Positions 55,934-61,805 of a stretch of 61,805 nucleotides of DNA are shown one piece after another. Under the pieces are notes generated by a model. It did not search any database and was not told the DNA's origin. It saw only the letters and a program-made list of their open reading frames with translations. The DNA comes from Streptomyces sp. JJ66 (GTDB taxonomy: Bacteria; Actinomycetota; Actinomycetes; Streptomycetales; Streptomycetaceae): assembly GCF_019303495.1 (NCBI RefSeq), contig NZ_JAEVFI010000020.1:2142-63946 (forward strand), written 5' to 3'. Numbering within the stretch: position 1 is the stretch's first letter; the number at the start of each line of letters is the position of its first letter. The position numbers were made by a program, and so were the translations under genes.

Positions 55934-56074
55934 GGTGGCCATCTCGCGGTAGGTGTCCAGGTGGATCCGCCACGGTGCGGGGAAGCGACGGGCGGAGGTC
56001 GACTTGCCGCTGTCGGAGAGGTCGACCAGCGCGGTCACGCTTCCCGGCGTGAAAGTGGAGATGCTGAGATTCAC
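55928..56074 (-). pseudogene. N-terminal stump of a P-loop kinase gene
   Basis: GTG 56074 has AGGAAGGG upstream and encodes NLSISTFTPGSVTALVDLSD, then SGKSTSARRFPAPWRIHLDT and YREMATDS. The P-loop is intact only in its second half (SDSGKST); the first Gly is Asp. The frame then enters the mini-element and is lost. AAA-type polynucleotide kinases begin in this way. Confidence 0.65.
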
Positions 56075-56165
56075 AAAACCCTTCCTGAGAGTGGATGGTG
56101 GGCGGGAACACGGTGGCGGCCCGCAGGCCGGATGCCTGTGGGCCGCCGGAGAGGTATGGGCGGGT

Positions 56166-56909
56166 CTAGAACGGCGCCTCGTCGAAGCACGCTGCGGCCG
56201 GCACCGTCTGGCCGTCGTCGCGGGCGGGGGTGCAGGCACTGCACAGGTCGAACATCCCATCGCTGGGAACCCACCAGCAGCCGCCCGGGCAGGGTGCCTC
56301 CTCGGTGCAGCCGCAGCGTTCGCAGTGGGGGCCGGGGACGTAGCCCAAGCACACCTCCCGGTCCCCCCGCTCCCCGTAGGGCCGGTAGCGGCCGGTGCCG
56401 CCGCAGCGGCAGTCCTCGGGGTGCGGGTCCGCTGGCTCGCCCCGATCGCACTGCACGGGCTCCTGGTGCACCGGCGCGCCCTCGGCGTCGTAGGTGAGGA
56501 TCGCCATCACCTCGCCGCATCCGCCGCACCCGCCGGGGCAGTTCGGCGGGTGCGGCGCCTCGCTGGTCTCGTGCTTGGTGAACTCACTCCGCAGCCAGGC
56601 GCGTACTTCTTCCCGGTCGCACGGCCGGAGTCCGTCCGCGTCACGGACGGCGAGCGCGGCCCGGACGGCGTCGTTCGCGGCCTGCTCATCGCCCGGCCGC
56701 TCGAGGGCGAACAAGTCGCTCACGACAGCGCGGAGCAGCAGCGCGGTGCGTTCCCGCCGCCATAGGTACTCCGAGCTGAACACGCGGTCGCCGCGCACGA
56801 AGCCGTGGCGAGCCCAGAAGGTCTCCTGGGTGATCTCGGTGATCAGGCGGGAGATGGAGGGGGCGGGCCGGTAGGCGTCCGGGTACGCGGTGGTCGGCTG
56901 GTGGTGCAC
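56166..56909 (-). CDS. Cys-rich zinc-binding protein, unknown function
   Basis: The product has 247 residues. GTG 56909 has AAGGAGGA upstream. The N-terminal 110 residues are helical (FWARHGFVRGDRVFSSEYLW). The rest has many Cys pairs: CPGGCGGCGEV, CRCGGTGRYRPYGE, HCERCGCTEEAPCPGGCWW and LCSACTPARDD, like a series of zinc knuckles or a DnaJ-type Cys region. It begins the minus-strand cassette after the broken gene at 57004-57238. Confidence 0.7.
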   Translation of the reverse strand: MHHQPTTAYPDAYRPAPSISRLITEITQETFWARHGFVRGDRVFSSEYLWRRERTALLLRAVVSDLFALERPGDEQAANDAVRAALAVRDADGLRPCDREEVRAWLRSEFTKHETSEAPHPPNCPGGCGGCGEVMAILTYDAEGAPVHQEPVQCDRGEPADPHPEDCRCGGTGRYRPYGERGDREVCLGYVPGPHCERCGCTEEAPCPGGCWWVPSDGMFDLCSACTPARDDGQTVPAAACFDEAPF

Positions 56910-57003
56910 GAGGTGTTCCTCCTTGTGGTGTCGGGCTTAGGGGCCACTGCGACCGTCCCGGCGGAACGGGCCGGGGCGGTACAGAGTGTGCTCAGCGCAC
57001 GGG

Positions 57004-57238
57004 TCAGCGGGTCGCTTCGATGCCGATGCGCAGGTGGGTGCGCGCCCATGCCAGGAGCGAGCGAGCGCTGGTCACCCTCGGGGCTGATCAGCGCGTCGGT
57101 GAGGTACGTGACGGCGGAGTCCAGGTCCTCGCTGGCTTCCTGCGGGTAGCCGACGCTGGCGATGGCCAGGACGTCGCGGAGGACCAGGCCGCAGCGGTGT
57201 CGGATGACCTGGTTACGGTTGTCGGATGCACAGGTCAA
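57004..57238 (-). pseudogene. Small gene broken by a 4-base duplication
   Basis: From TTG 57238 the frame gives RCGLVLRDVLAIASVGYPQE and DLDSAVTYLTDALISPEGDQ. At about 57052 the bases GCTC are doubled. Removing one copy continues the protein as RSLLAWARTHLRIGIEATR and TGA 57004-57006. Its tail is repeated at 50982-51050. Repaired length is about 77 residues. Confidence 0.55.
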
Positions 57239-57822
57239 ATGCGTCAGCCGACGTGCCCGCCCACCCGGGCGCGTTGCTGCCTCTCCTGGCTAGCGACGGG
57301 CGCGTCGTCGGCTTCTTTGCCGGGGTCGCGGACCTCGACGTGACGAATCCAGCCGATCACGAGTTGGAGGACGGGGTCCGGCTCGCCTCCGGGGCCCGGC
57401 TGGAGCAGTTCGCGCGGGCGGGCTCAGGGGACGCGTTCTGTTTCGTTGGTGAGGGCGGTGAGGAACGCCCCGTGGTGTACGTCAGCCTTGACGGTGAGGC
57501 CGGACCGCTTGCGGTCGGACTGCCGGATTTGGTGCGGCTGTGTCTGGTGGCACCGTGGTGGCGGGATGCTCCCGGACGGACAGCCAGAGAACTCCAGGCG
57601 GTCGCCGACGAGTATCGGCAGAACGTGCCCGACCTCGACCGGCGACGCGACCTTGCGGCCCGGGCGCTCGGTCTCGATCCGGCTGGACTGCCGACTGACG
57701 CGGCTGCCCTGGCCCGGCTCGCAGAGCTCTCCCGAGGACCGGTCGCCGCGGCCTGCCTCGTCCTCGGGTACGAGGGCGATCCGCTCGACCCCCTGTTCGG
57801 CGCCACTCCCGACCGACCCTAA
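57226..57822 (+). CDS. Hypothetical protein, isolated plus-strand gene
   Basis: The product has 198 residues. Codon use is typical throughout. ARLEQFARAGSGDAFCFVGE and RPVVYVSLDGEAGPLAVGLP are reminiscent of SUKH/SMI1-like immunity folds, but this is a weak impression. The start ATG 57226 overlaps the divergent start of the broken gene by 13 bases. IS630 follows 45 bases after the stop. Confidence 0.6.
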   Translation: MHRSNASADVPAHPGALLPLLASDGRVVGFFAGVADLDVTNPADHELEDGVRLASGARLEQFARAGSGDAFCFVGEGGEERPVVYVSLDGEAGPLAVGLPDLVRLCLVAPWWRDAPGRTARELQAVADEYRQNVPDLDRRRDLAARALGLDPAGLPTDAAALARLAELSRGPVAAACLVLGYEGDPLDPLFGATPDRP

Positions 57823-57865
57823 CTGGCGGTTCGGGTCGGTCCGGTGGTCCGCCGCCCGGACCGCA

Positions 57866-57899
57866 GCTAGTGCTGTGACCGCATAGGTTCGCCGGGTTG
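57866..57899. repeat. Left terminal inverted repeat of the IS630-type element
   Basis: All 34 bases match the reverse complement of 59942-59975. It starts GCTAGTGCTGTGACCGCATA. Confidence 0.9.
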
Positions 57900-57927
57900 G
57901 TGGCTTCGCCCCGATATTCTGCACGGC

Positions 57928-58740
57928 GTGATCAACTCATACGCGAGTTCGGACGATGCTGAGGTTGCGATAGCTGGGGCACGTGCCGGAGCGGACGTGG
58001 TGCGCAACATGTACGGCCAGCGGCTCACCCGCATTGACAAGGGCGCCGGTGACTTCGCCACCGCGGCCGACGTGGAAGCCGAGGAGACGATCCTCGGCGT
58101 CATCCGTACCGCTCGGCCCGATGACGCGGTTCTCGGCGAGGAAGGCGGGCAGCAGGGTGCGGCCGACACTGTGCGCCAGTGGTTGGTGGATCCTTTGTGC
58201 GGCACTCTGAACTACGCCGTCGGCAACATGCTGGTGGCCGTCAACGTGGCGCTGCGCGACGGGGCGGCGGCGGTGGCCGACCCGTCCAGCGGCGAGGTCT
58301 TCTTCACCGACGGCGAGACCGCCTGGGTGCGGCACGACGGGATCGATGAGCAACTGGCACCCACGCCCGCCACCCGGCTGGTGGACGTCAACCTGGATCC
58401 GCCGTTCCCGAGCGCGCCCGGATTCCGAGCCGTGGACCTGCTGGCCCACCCTGAGTTCGTCGAGCGGTTCCGGCCGCGGGTCGTGTCCACGACGCTGGCG
58501 TTGGCCTGGGTCGCGGCCGGCAAGCGCGCCGCGTACGTCACTGACGGCGGCGACCTGTCCGGTAGCGTGCATTTCGCCGCCGGCATCGCTCTGTGCCGGG
58601 CTGCCGGCTGCGTAGTCACCGGCATCGACGGCGCCCCTGTCGGGCAGGCAGGCCGTGGGCTTGTGGTGGCCGCTGACGCCGAGACCCATGGGCTGCTGAT
58701 GTCGATGATCCGCAGCCCTGCTGTGAACGCACAGGTTTAG
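57928..58740 (+). CDS. Inositol-monophosphatase-like protein, passenger in IS630
   Basis: The product has 270 residues, full length for the family. AVLGEEGGQQG is the GExE-like loop and WLVDPLCGTLNYAVG the metal motif, where the usual Asp of DPxDGT is Cys. The C-terminal motif DLSGSVHFAAGIALCRAAG has His where Asp is usual. Two metal ligands are therefore changed and activity is doubtful or altered. GTG 57928 lies 29 bases from the element end. The stop codon lies in the internal copy of the IS end, so the last residues derive from IS sequence. Confidence 0.82.
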   Translation: MINSYASSDDAEVAIAGARAGADVVRNMYGQRLTRIDKGAGDFATAADVEAEETILGVIRTARPDDAVLGEEGGQQGAADTVRQWLVDPLCGTLNYAVGNMLVAVNVALRDGAAAVADPSSGEVFFTDGETAWVRHDGIDEQLAPTPATRLVDVNLDPPFPSAPGFRAVDLLAHPEFVERFRPRVVSTTLALAWVAAGKRAAYVTDGGDLSGSVHFAAGIALCRAAGCVVTGIDGAPVGQAGRGLVVAADAETHGLLMSMIRSPAVNAQV

Positions 58741-58750
58741 CCGGATTCGG
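58719..58750. repeat. Internal degenerate copy of the IS630 end
   Basis: TGCTGTGAaCGCAcAGGTT resembles the outer repeat TGCTGTGAcCGCAtAGGTT, with more mismatches further in. It lies between the IMPase-like gene and the transposase. Confidence 0.75.
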
Positions 58751-59872
58751 TCAAGCTGCGGCTTGAAGGGGGCGTCCGCCCCAGCGGATGCCCTTCTCGC
58801 TGCGGATGCGGGCGATTTCCCTGCGTTTGGCGGCCAGGACGTCGGGATGGCGGGCGTTGGCGTTGCGCCAACGCAGGTAGCCGTGCAGCGCGCGAGTCTG
58901 GACCGTATGGTTCGGGTGGTGGGAGTTAGCGAGGGTGAACTGCCTCAGCGGTCCGAAGTGCGCCTCGATGGGGTTGGCCCAGGAGGCGTTGGTCGGGGTG
59001 AAGCACAGCTCGACGTTGTTGCGCCTGGCCCACTGGCGGATCTTGGCGCCCTTGTGGGCGGACAGGTTGTCCAGGATCACGTAGATCGGGGCGCCGTCGG
59101 GACGGGCCTCGCGGATCGACCGGAGCGCGGCCAGGCTGTTCGCGGCGCCCTTGCGGCGGCGGTTGACACCCCACAGTGTGTCGTCGCCCACCGAGTAGCA
59201 GCCGTGGAAGTAGGTCACGCCGTGGGTGCGGTGGTAGGTGGCCGGCAGGCGGTCGGGGCGACTCTGTTCGGCCCAGCAGCTGCCGCCGGTGGGACGGATG
59301 CCGAGCGGGCCGAACTCGTCGAACGCGAACGTCCGGTCGGGGAAGCGTTCCAGGACATGCTCGATCCGGTCGAGCTTGGCGTCCCGCTCGGGGTCGGTGG
59401 ACTCCTTCCACGTCTTGGTGCGCTGGAAGGTGACGCCGCGTCGGGCGAGCAGGCAGCGCAGGGCCTCGCGCCCGATGCAGATCACCCGGCCATGAACTCG
59501 ACGGAGGTAGGCGAGCAGTTTGCGGATCGACCAGCGGGTGAAGGGCTGGCCGAGCTTGGCCGGGCGGGTGGTGGCCGTCTTGATGACGAAGTCCTCGTCG
59601 TCAGGACAGAGCAGGCGGGGACGGCCTCCCGCCCAGCGAGGGTCCAGACAGGCCAAGCCGATCTCGTTGAAACGGTGGATCACGTCCCGCACAGTGTCCT
59701 CGTCGGCCTGCACCAGCCGGGCGATGACCGGCACCCGGTTGCCGCCAGCCGAGGCCAGCAACATCATCGCCCGCCGGTAGCGCACCGAGCTGGTACTGCC
59801 CCGCCGCACGATCCGCCGTAACTGCTGGCCCTCCTGATCGGTCAGTCTGCGGACCTTGACCGGCTCTGCCAC
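58751..59872 (-). CDS. IS630-family transposase
   Basis: The product has 373 residues from GTG 59872, chosen because GGGAGGC lies upstream; the frame is open to 59944. HTH parts come first (VPVIARLVQADEDTVRDVIH), then the DDE triad: RTFAFDEFGPLGIR, PIYVILDNLSAHKGAKIR and NASWANPIEAHFGPLRQF. The gene looks intact. It reads toward the internal end copy. Confidence 0.9.
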   Translation of the reverse strand: MAEPVKVRRLTDQEGQQLRRIVRRGSTSSVRYRRAMMLLASAGGNRVPVIARLVQADEDTVRDVIHRFNEIGLACLDPRWAGGRPRLLCPDDEDFVIKTATTRPAKLGQPFTRWSIRKLLAYLRRVHGRVICIGREALRCLLARRGVTFQRTKTWKESTDPERDAKLDRIEHVLERFPDRTFAFDEFGPLGIRPTGGSCWAEQSRPDRLPATYHRTHGVTYFHGCYSVGDDTLWGVNRRRKGAANSLAALRSIREARPDGAPIYVILDNLSAHKGAKIRQWARRNNVELCFTPTNASWANPIEAHFGPLRQFTLANSHHPNHTVQTRALHGYLRWRNANARHPDVLAAKRREIARIRSEKGIRWGGRPLQAAA

Positions 59873-59941
59873 CACGCCTCCCGACACTGCGTTGAACGTC
59901 TCCCGACATCCAACCGGCCCAGCCACCACGAGCGCCAACCG

Positions 59942-59975
59942 CAACCCGGCGAACCTATGCGGTCACAGCACTAGC
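59942..59975. repeat. Right terminal inverted repeat of the IS630-type element
   Basis: Perfect reverse complement of 57866-57899, overlapping the upstream region of the transposase gene. Confidence 0.9.
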
Positions 59976-60003
59976 GGGCCGACGGCGAGCAGTCAAAGTT
60001 CCG

Positions 60004-60480
60004 TCACAGCAACGTGATCAGCAGGGCGGAGACCAGCAGCGCGGTCTGGTGGAGGGCTTGGTCGGTGAGGTACATGCCGTTCATCCCGGCCGCCTTCAGC
60101 TCGGCGAACCCCTTGGAGCCGACGTGTTCCAGGAGCCAGCGGACCGGCCATCGCCGATCGAAGAAGGCATGGGTCGCGGCCGACACGGCAAGGCCCGCCA
60201 CCAGGCCGGACCAGGACATCTGCAGCGGCAGGACGCCCCAGACCAGCGCCAGTATCACGGCCATCACCAGGTGGTACTGGGCGACGTGTCGCAGGCACGT
60301 ATCCCAGCCCCGTCGCGGGCTCGCGCCGTCGGCGATCTCTGCCGCCGACGGCGCCGCCTTCCCCTCGGCCTGGCGGTCGGTCTGTCCGATGACGTGGTCC
60401 GCGAGGTTGTGGCCGACAGCAAGCACGGCCCACACCGAGCCGAACGTCGCCAGGGTGGCGATCTGATCGATGGAGGTCAT
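60004..60480 (-). CDS. Integral membrane protein, DUF3307-like
   Basis: The product has 158 residues with four probable membrane helices, for example ATFGSVWAVLAVGHNLADHV, YHLVMAVILALVWGVLPLQM and ALHQTALLVSALLITLL. GHNLADHVIGQTDRQAEGKA is a conserved motif that I know from Streptomyces plasmids and related DUF3307 proteins. ATG 60480 overlaps the upstream stop. Confidence 0.72.
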   Translation of the reverse strand: MTSIDQIATLATFGSVWAVLAVGHNLADHVIGQTDRQAEGKAAPSAAEIADGASPRRGWDTCLRHVAQYHLVMAVILALVWGVLPLQMSWSGLVAGLAVSAATHAFFDRRWPVRWLLEHVGSKGFAELKAAGMNGMYLTDQALHQTALLVSALLITLL

Positions 60481-60704
60481 CAGCGACCACCCACCAGAGC
60501 GAATCGCGAGGCGAGACCGCGACGCCGGACGACCGCGACACCGGCGCCCTGCGACGGGAAACCGGTGCTACTGCGCGAGCGCCAGGAGACCAAGACACTT
60601 CGAATGGTAAGCACGGCCTTTGTCGCGTTGACCCAGTAGTCGCCAGCGGCGCTGGCGGCGCGGGTCAAGCCGAGCAGGGCGGCGACGACGACGCGACGCT
60701 GCAT
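60480..60704 (-). CDS. Small protein with hydrophobic N terminus
   Basis: The product has 74 residues. ATG 60704 has AGGAG upstream. RRVVVAALLGLTRAASAAGD may be a weak signal or membrane anchor, and the rest is basic. It is coupled to the membrane protein after it by a 3-base overlap. Confidence 0.5.
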   Translation of the reverse strand: MQRRVVVAALLGLTRAASAAGDYWVNATKAVLTIRSVLVSWRSRSSTGFPSQGAGVAVVRRRGLASRFALVGGR

Positions 60705-60783
60705 GCGGGGTACTCCTGATTTCGAAGACGGAATGGGTCGGCCCCGCCCATGGGCGGGGCCGGGGTGTGCGCGGTGGTGCTGG

Positions 60784-60972
60784 TCAGAGCCATTCGAGTT
60801 CGTCGTCGTGGCACAGGACGTTGCCGATGAACAGGCCGAGCCCGGCCACGGTCCAGCGGTAGTCGGTGAGTTCGCCGGGCGGGACTTCGTCCAGGACGTA
60901 TCCGACGCGGCCTTCGGCACGGGGGTCGTCCTCGCAGGCGAGGACCAGGACCTCGTTGTCGCGGGCGATCAT
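60784..60972 (-). CDS. Small acidic protein
   Basis: The product has 62 residues (IARDNEVLVLACEDDPRAEG, then VLDEVPPGELTDYRWTVAGL). ATG 60972 overlaps the upstream stop (ATGA). The open frame extends to 61086 without coding signal. Function unknown. Confidence 0.55.
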   Translation of the reverse strand: MIARDNEVLVLACEDDPRAEGRVGYVLDEVPPGELTDYRWTVAGLGLFIGNVLCHDDELEWL

Positions 60973-61214
60973 GTCAGCGGGATGGCGCGGCAGGCGGCGG
61001 CGTGGTCGTTGGCGTTCTCGCGGATGCTGAACAGGTAGTCCTCTTCCGGGAACTGCGAAGTGGCCTTGCAGCCGTGGCACTTCCACCGGTTCTTAGGGTG
61101 CTCACCGAGGCCGGTGACGTCGACGAAGGACCCGCCGATCGTGACGAACCGGATCTGGAGGTTCTTGGGCCGCTCAGGCTCGGTGAAGGCGGAGACGCGG
61201 ACAGTTGTGCTCAT
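60969..61214 (-). CDS. Small zinc-knuckle protein
   Basis: The product has 81 residues with NRWKCHGCKATSQFPEEDY and HAAACRAIPLT, so a CxxC...HxxxC pattern. It probably binds zinc; such small proteins are frequent in Streptomyces plasmids. It starts at ATG 61214 and overlaps the next gene by four bases. Confidence 0.6.
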   Translation of the reverse strand: MSTTVRVSAFTEPERPKNLQIRFVTIGGSFVDVTGLGEHPKNRWKCHGCKATSQFPEEDYLFSIRENANDHAAACRAIPLT

Positions 61215-61232
61215 GGCGGTGGTCCTCTCAGG

Positions 61233-61427
61233 TCATGCGGCGAGCCGGTGATCCGGCGCCGGGGGAGCGATGTAGGAGTTGGGGTCGGCGGGCGTGCCGT
61301 CGTGGCACTCCAGACAGGACCCCAAGGTCTTCAAGGGGATGCAGTGGAAGTAGCGCCGGCCACAGGCGCCGCAGGTCTGGCGCTTGGCCATCGCGGCGTC
61401 GAGCGCGGCCTCCTTCGCGAGGGTCAT
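61233..61427 (-). CDS. Small double-CxxC zinc protein
   Basis: The product has 64 residues. TCGACGRRYFHCIPL and SCLECHDGTP give two CxxC pairs. ATG 61427 overlaps the stop of the upstream gene (ATGA). Function unknown. Confidence 0.6.
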   Translation of the reverse strand: MTLAKEAALDAAMAKRQTCGACGRRYFHCIPLKTLGSCLECHDGTPADPNSYIAPPAPDHRLAA

Positions 61428-61660
61428 CGGAACTTGGGCTTGGCCAGGTCGATCCGGTACAGCCACGCCCACCGCTTGCCGCCGCGGCATGCGATCCGGG
61501 CGACCGGCTCGGCTCCTGCGGGGCGCAGTCCCATCTGGCGTAGCTGGCGGCGGGTGGCAAGGGTCGCGCGTCCGGCCTGCTTCCACCGGTAGACCGGTAG
61601 AGAGCCGTCGCCGGGGTCGTAGGGGTCGACTTCGACCAGGTCCTCGTCCTGGCCGGCCAT
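61424..61660 (-). CDS. RRQRL-like motif protein
   Basis: The product has 78 residues. RATLATRRQLRQMGLRPAGA and GGKRWAWLYRIDLAKPKF match the RRQ(R)L pattern of small Streptomyces proteins of unknown role. ATG 61660 overlaps the stop of a 35-residue upstream frame (TGATG), which favours it over the earlier TTG at 61780. Confidence 0.6.
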   Translation of the reverse strand: MAGQDEDLVEVDPYDPGDGSLPVYRWKQAGRATLATRRQLRQMGLRPAGAEPVARIACRGGKRWAWLYRIDLAKPKFR

Positions 61661-61767
61661 CACCTGCTCAAGGCGCCGGGCAGCCGGTCGGGGCGCTGCG
61701 GGTAGCGGGGTTTGGGGCGCTGCGGGCGGGGCCGGCCGATCCGGCGGCGCGGGCGAGGGATGAGCAC
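61660..61767 (-). CDS. Arg/Pro-rich 35-residue peptide
   Basis: GTG 61767 has GGAGG upstream and opens LIPRPRRRIGRPRPQRPKPR, ending in a stop that overlaps ATG 61660. Such short Arg/Pro leader genes may couple translation of the next gene or regulate it. It could also be a chance frame. Confidence 0.35.
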   Translation of the reverse strand: MLIPRPRRRIGRPRPQRPKPRYPQRPDRLPGALSR

Positions 61768-61805
61768 GGGTGTCCTCCAACAGGGGTTATGGCGGGCAGT
61801 GCTGC

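Larger units (their letters stand above)
57868..59973 (-). mobile_element. IS630-type element enclosing an IMPase-like gene
   Basis: Perfect 34-base inverted ends lie at 57866-57899 and 59942-59975, and the TA pairs at 57868-57869 and 59972-59973 fit the TA duplication of IS630/Tc1 elements. The element holds a full IMPase-like gene and an IS630 transposase, about 2.1 kb in all. A third, imperfect copy of the end lies inside at 58719-58750, directly before the transposase, so a normal 1.25-kb IS may once have ended there. Confidence 0.85.

Overview
The window is GC-rich DNA of actinobacterial, most likely Streptomyces, type. Third codon positions are almost all G or C, GTG starts are common, genes often overlap by 4 bases (ATGA or GTGA), and several families are ones typical of Streptomyces plasmids and islands (SCO6880-like, DUF4913-like, RRQRL-like, a conserved Lys-rich protein). 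It looks like part of a large conjugative plasmid or integrative element. I see no chromosomal housekeeping genes, tRNA, rRNA or CRISPR array, and no replication gene that I recognise.

Layout. 0.2-1.9 kb: a partial gene, a pseudogene with several frameshifts, and a small plasmid protein. 2.0-5.6 kb: mobilization module with a candidate oriT palindrome, a MobC-like protein, an HUH relaxase and a repeat protein. 5.6-15.6 kb: type IV secretion type conjugation module. It holds a cell-wall hydrolase and XRE regulator on the minus strand, and on the plus strand a pilin-like peptide, VirB8-, VirB6-, SCO6880-, VirB4- and VirD4-like proteins and a DUF4913-like protein. 15.9-17.3 kb: a zeta-type toxin operon. 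17.5-33.3 kb: one open frame of about 5,260 residues, an adenine methylase fused to an SF2 helicase, with a second gene nested out of frame inside it. 33.7-45.3 kb: small conserved plasmid genes and a DEDD exonuclease gene. The exonuclease gene is split by an 8.1-kb Tn554-like element that carries three recombinase genes, a coiled-coil gene and an OLD-family nuclease. 45.5-47.6 kb: an IS110 remnant abutting an IS3 element. 48.0-50.4 kb: ParA and ParB partition genes, with four copies of an 18-bp palindrome (candidate parS), three of them inside the parB reading frame.

50.4-57.3 kb is a minus-strand cassette of small-molecule or RNA-processing enzymes, with several decayed genes between them: Nudix hydrolase, archaeal-type nucleotidyltransferase, APH-fold kinase, a zinc-ribbon protein with faint class-I tRNA synthetase resemblance, histidine phosphatase and a kinase stump. 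57.2-60.0 kb holds an orphan plus-strand gene and an IS630 element that encloses an inositol-monophosphatase-like gene between perfect 34-bp ends. 60.0-61.8 kb is a tight array of very small genes, several with zinc-knuckle cysteines.

How it may work together (inference): MobC and the relaxase nick and escort the DNA, the VirD4-like coupling protein and VirB4/SCO6880/VirB6/VirB8 channel export it, and the hydrolase opens the wall. ParAB with the embedded sites keeps the element. The methylase-helicase, OLD nuclease and zeta toxin are plausible anti-restriction, defence and maintenance functions. The most unusual items are the parS-like array inside parB, the nested gene in the giant ORF, the recombinase-trio element carrying an OLD nuclease, and the enzyme cassette at 51-56 kb.
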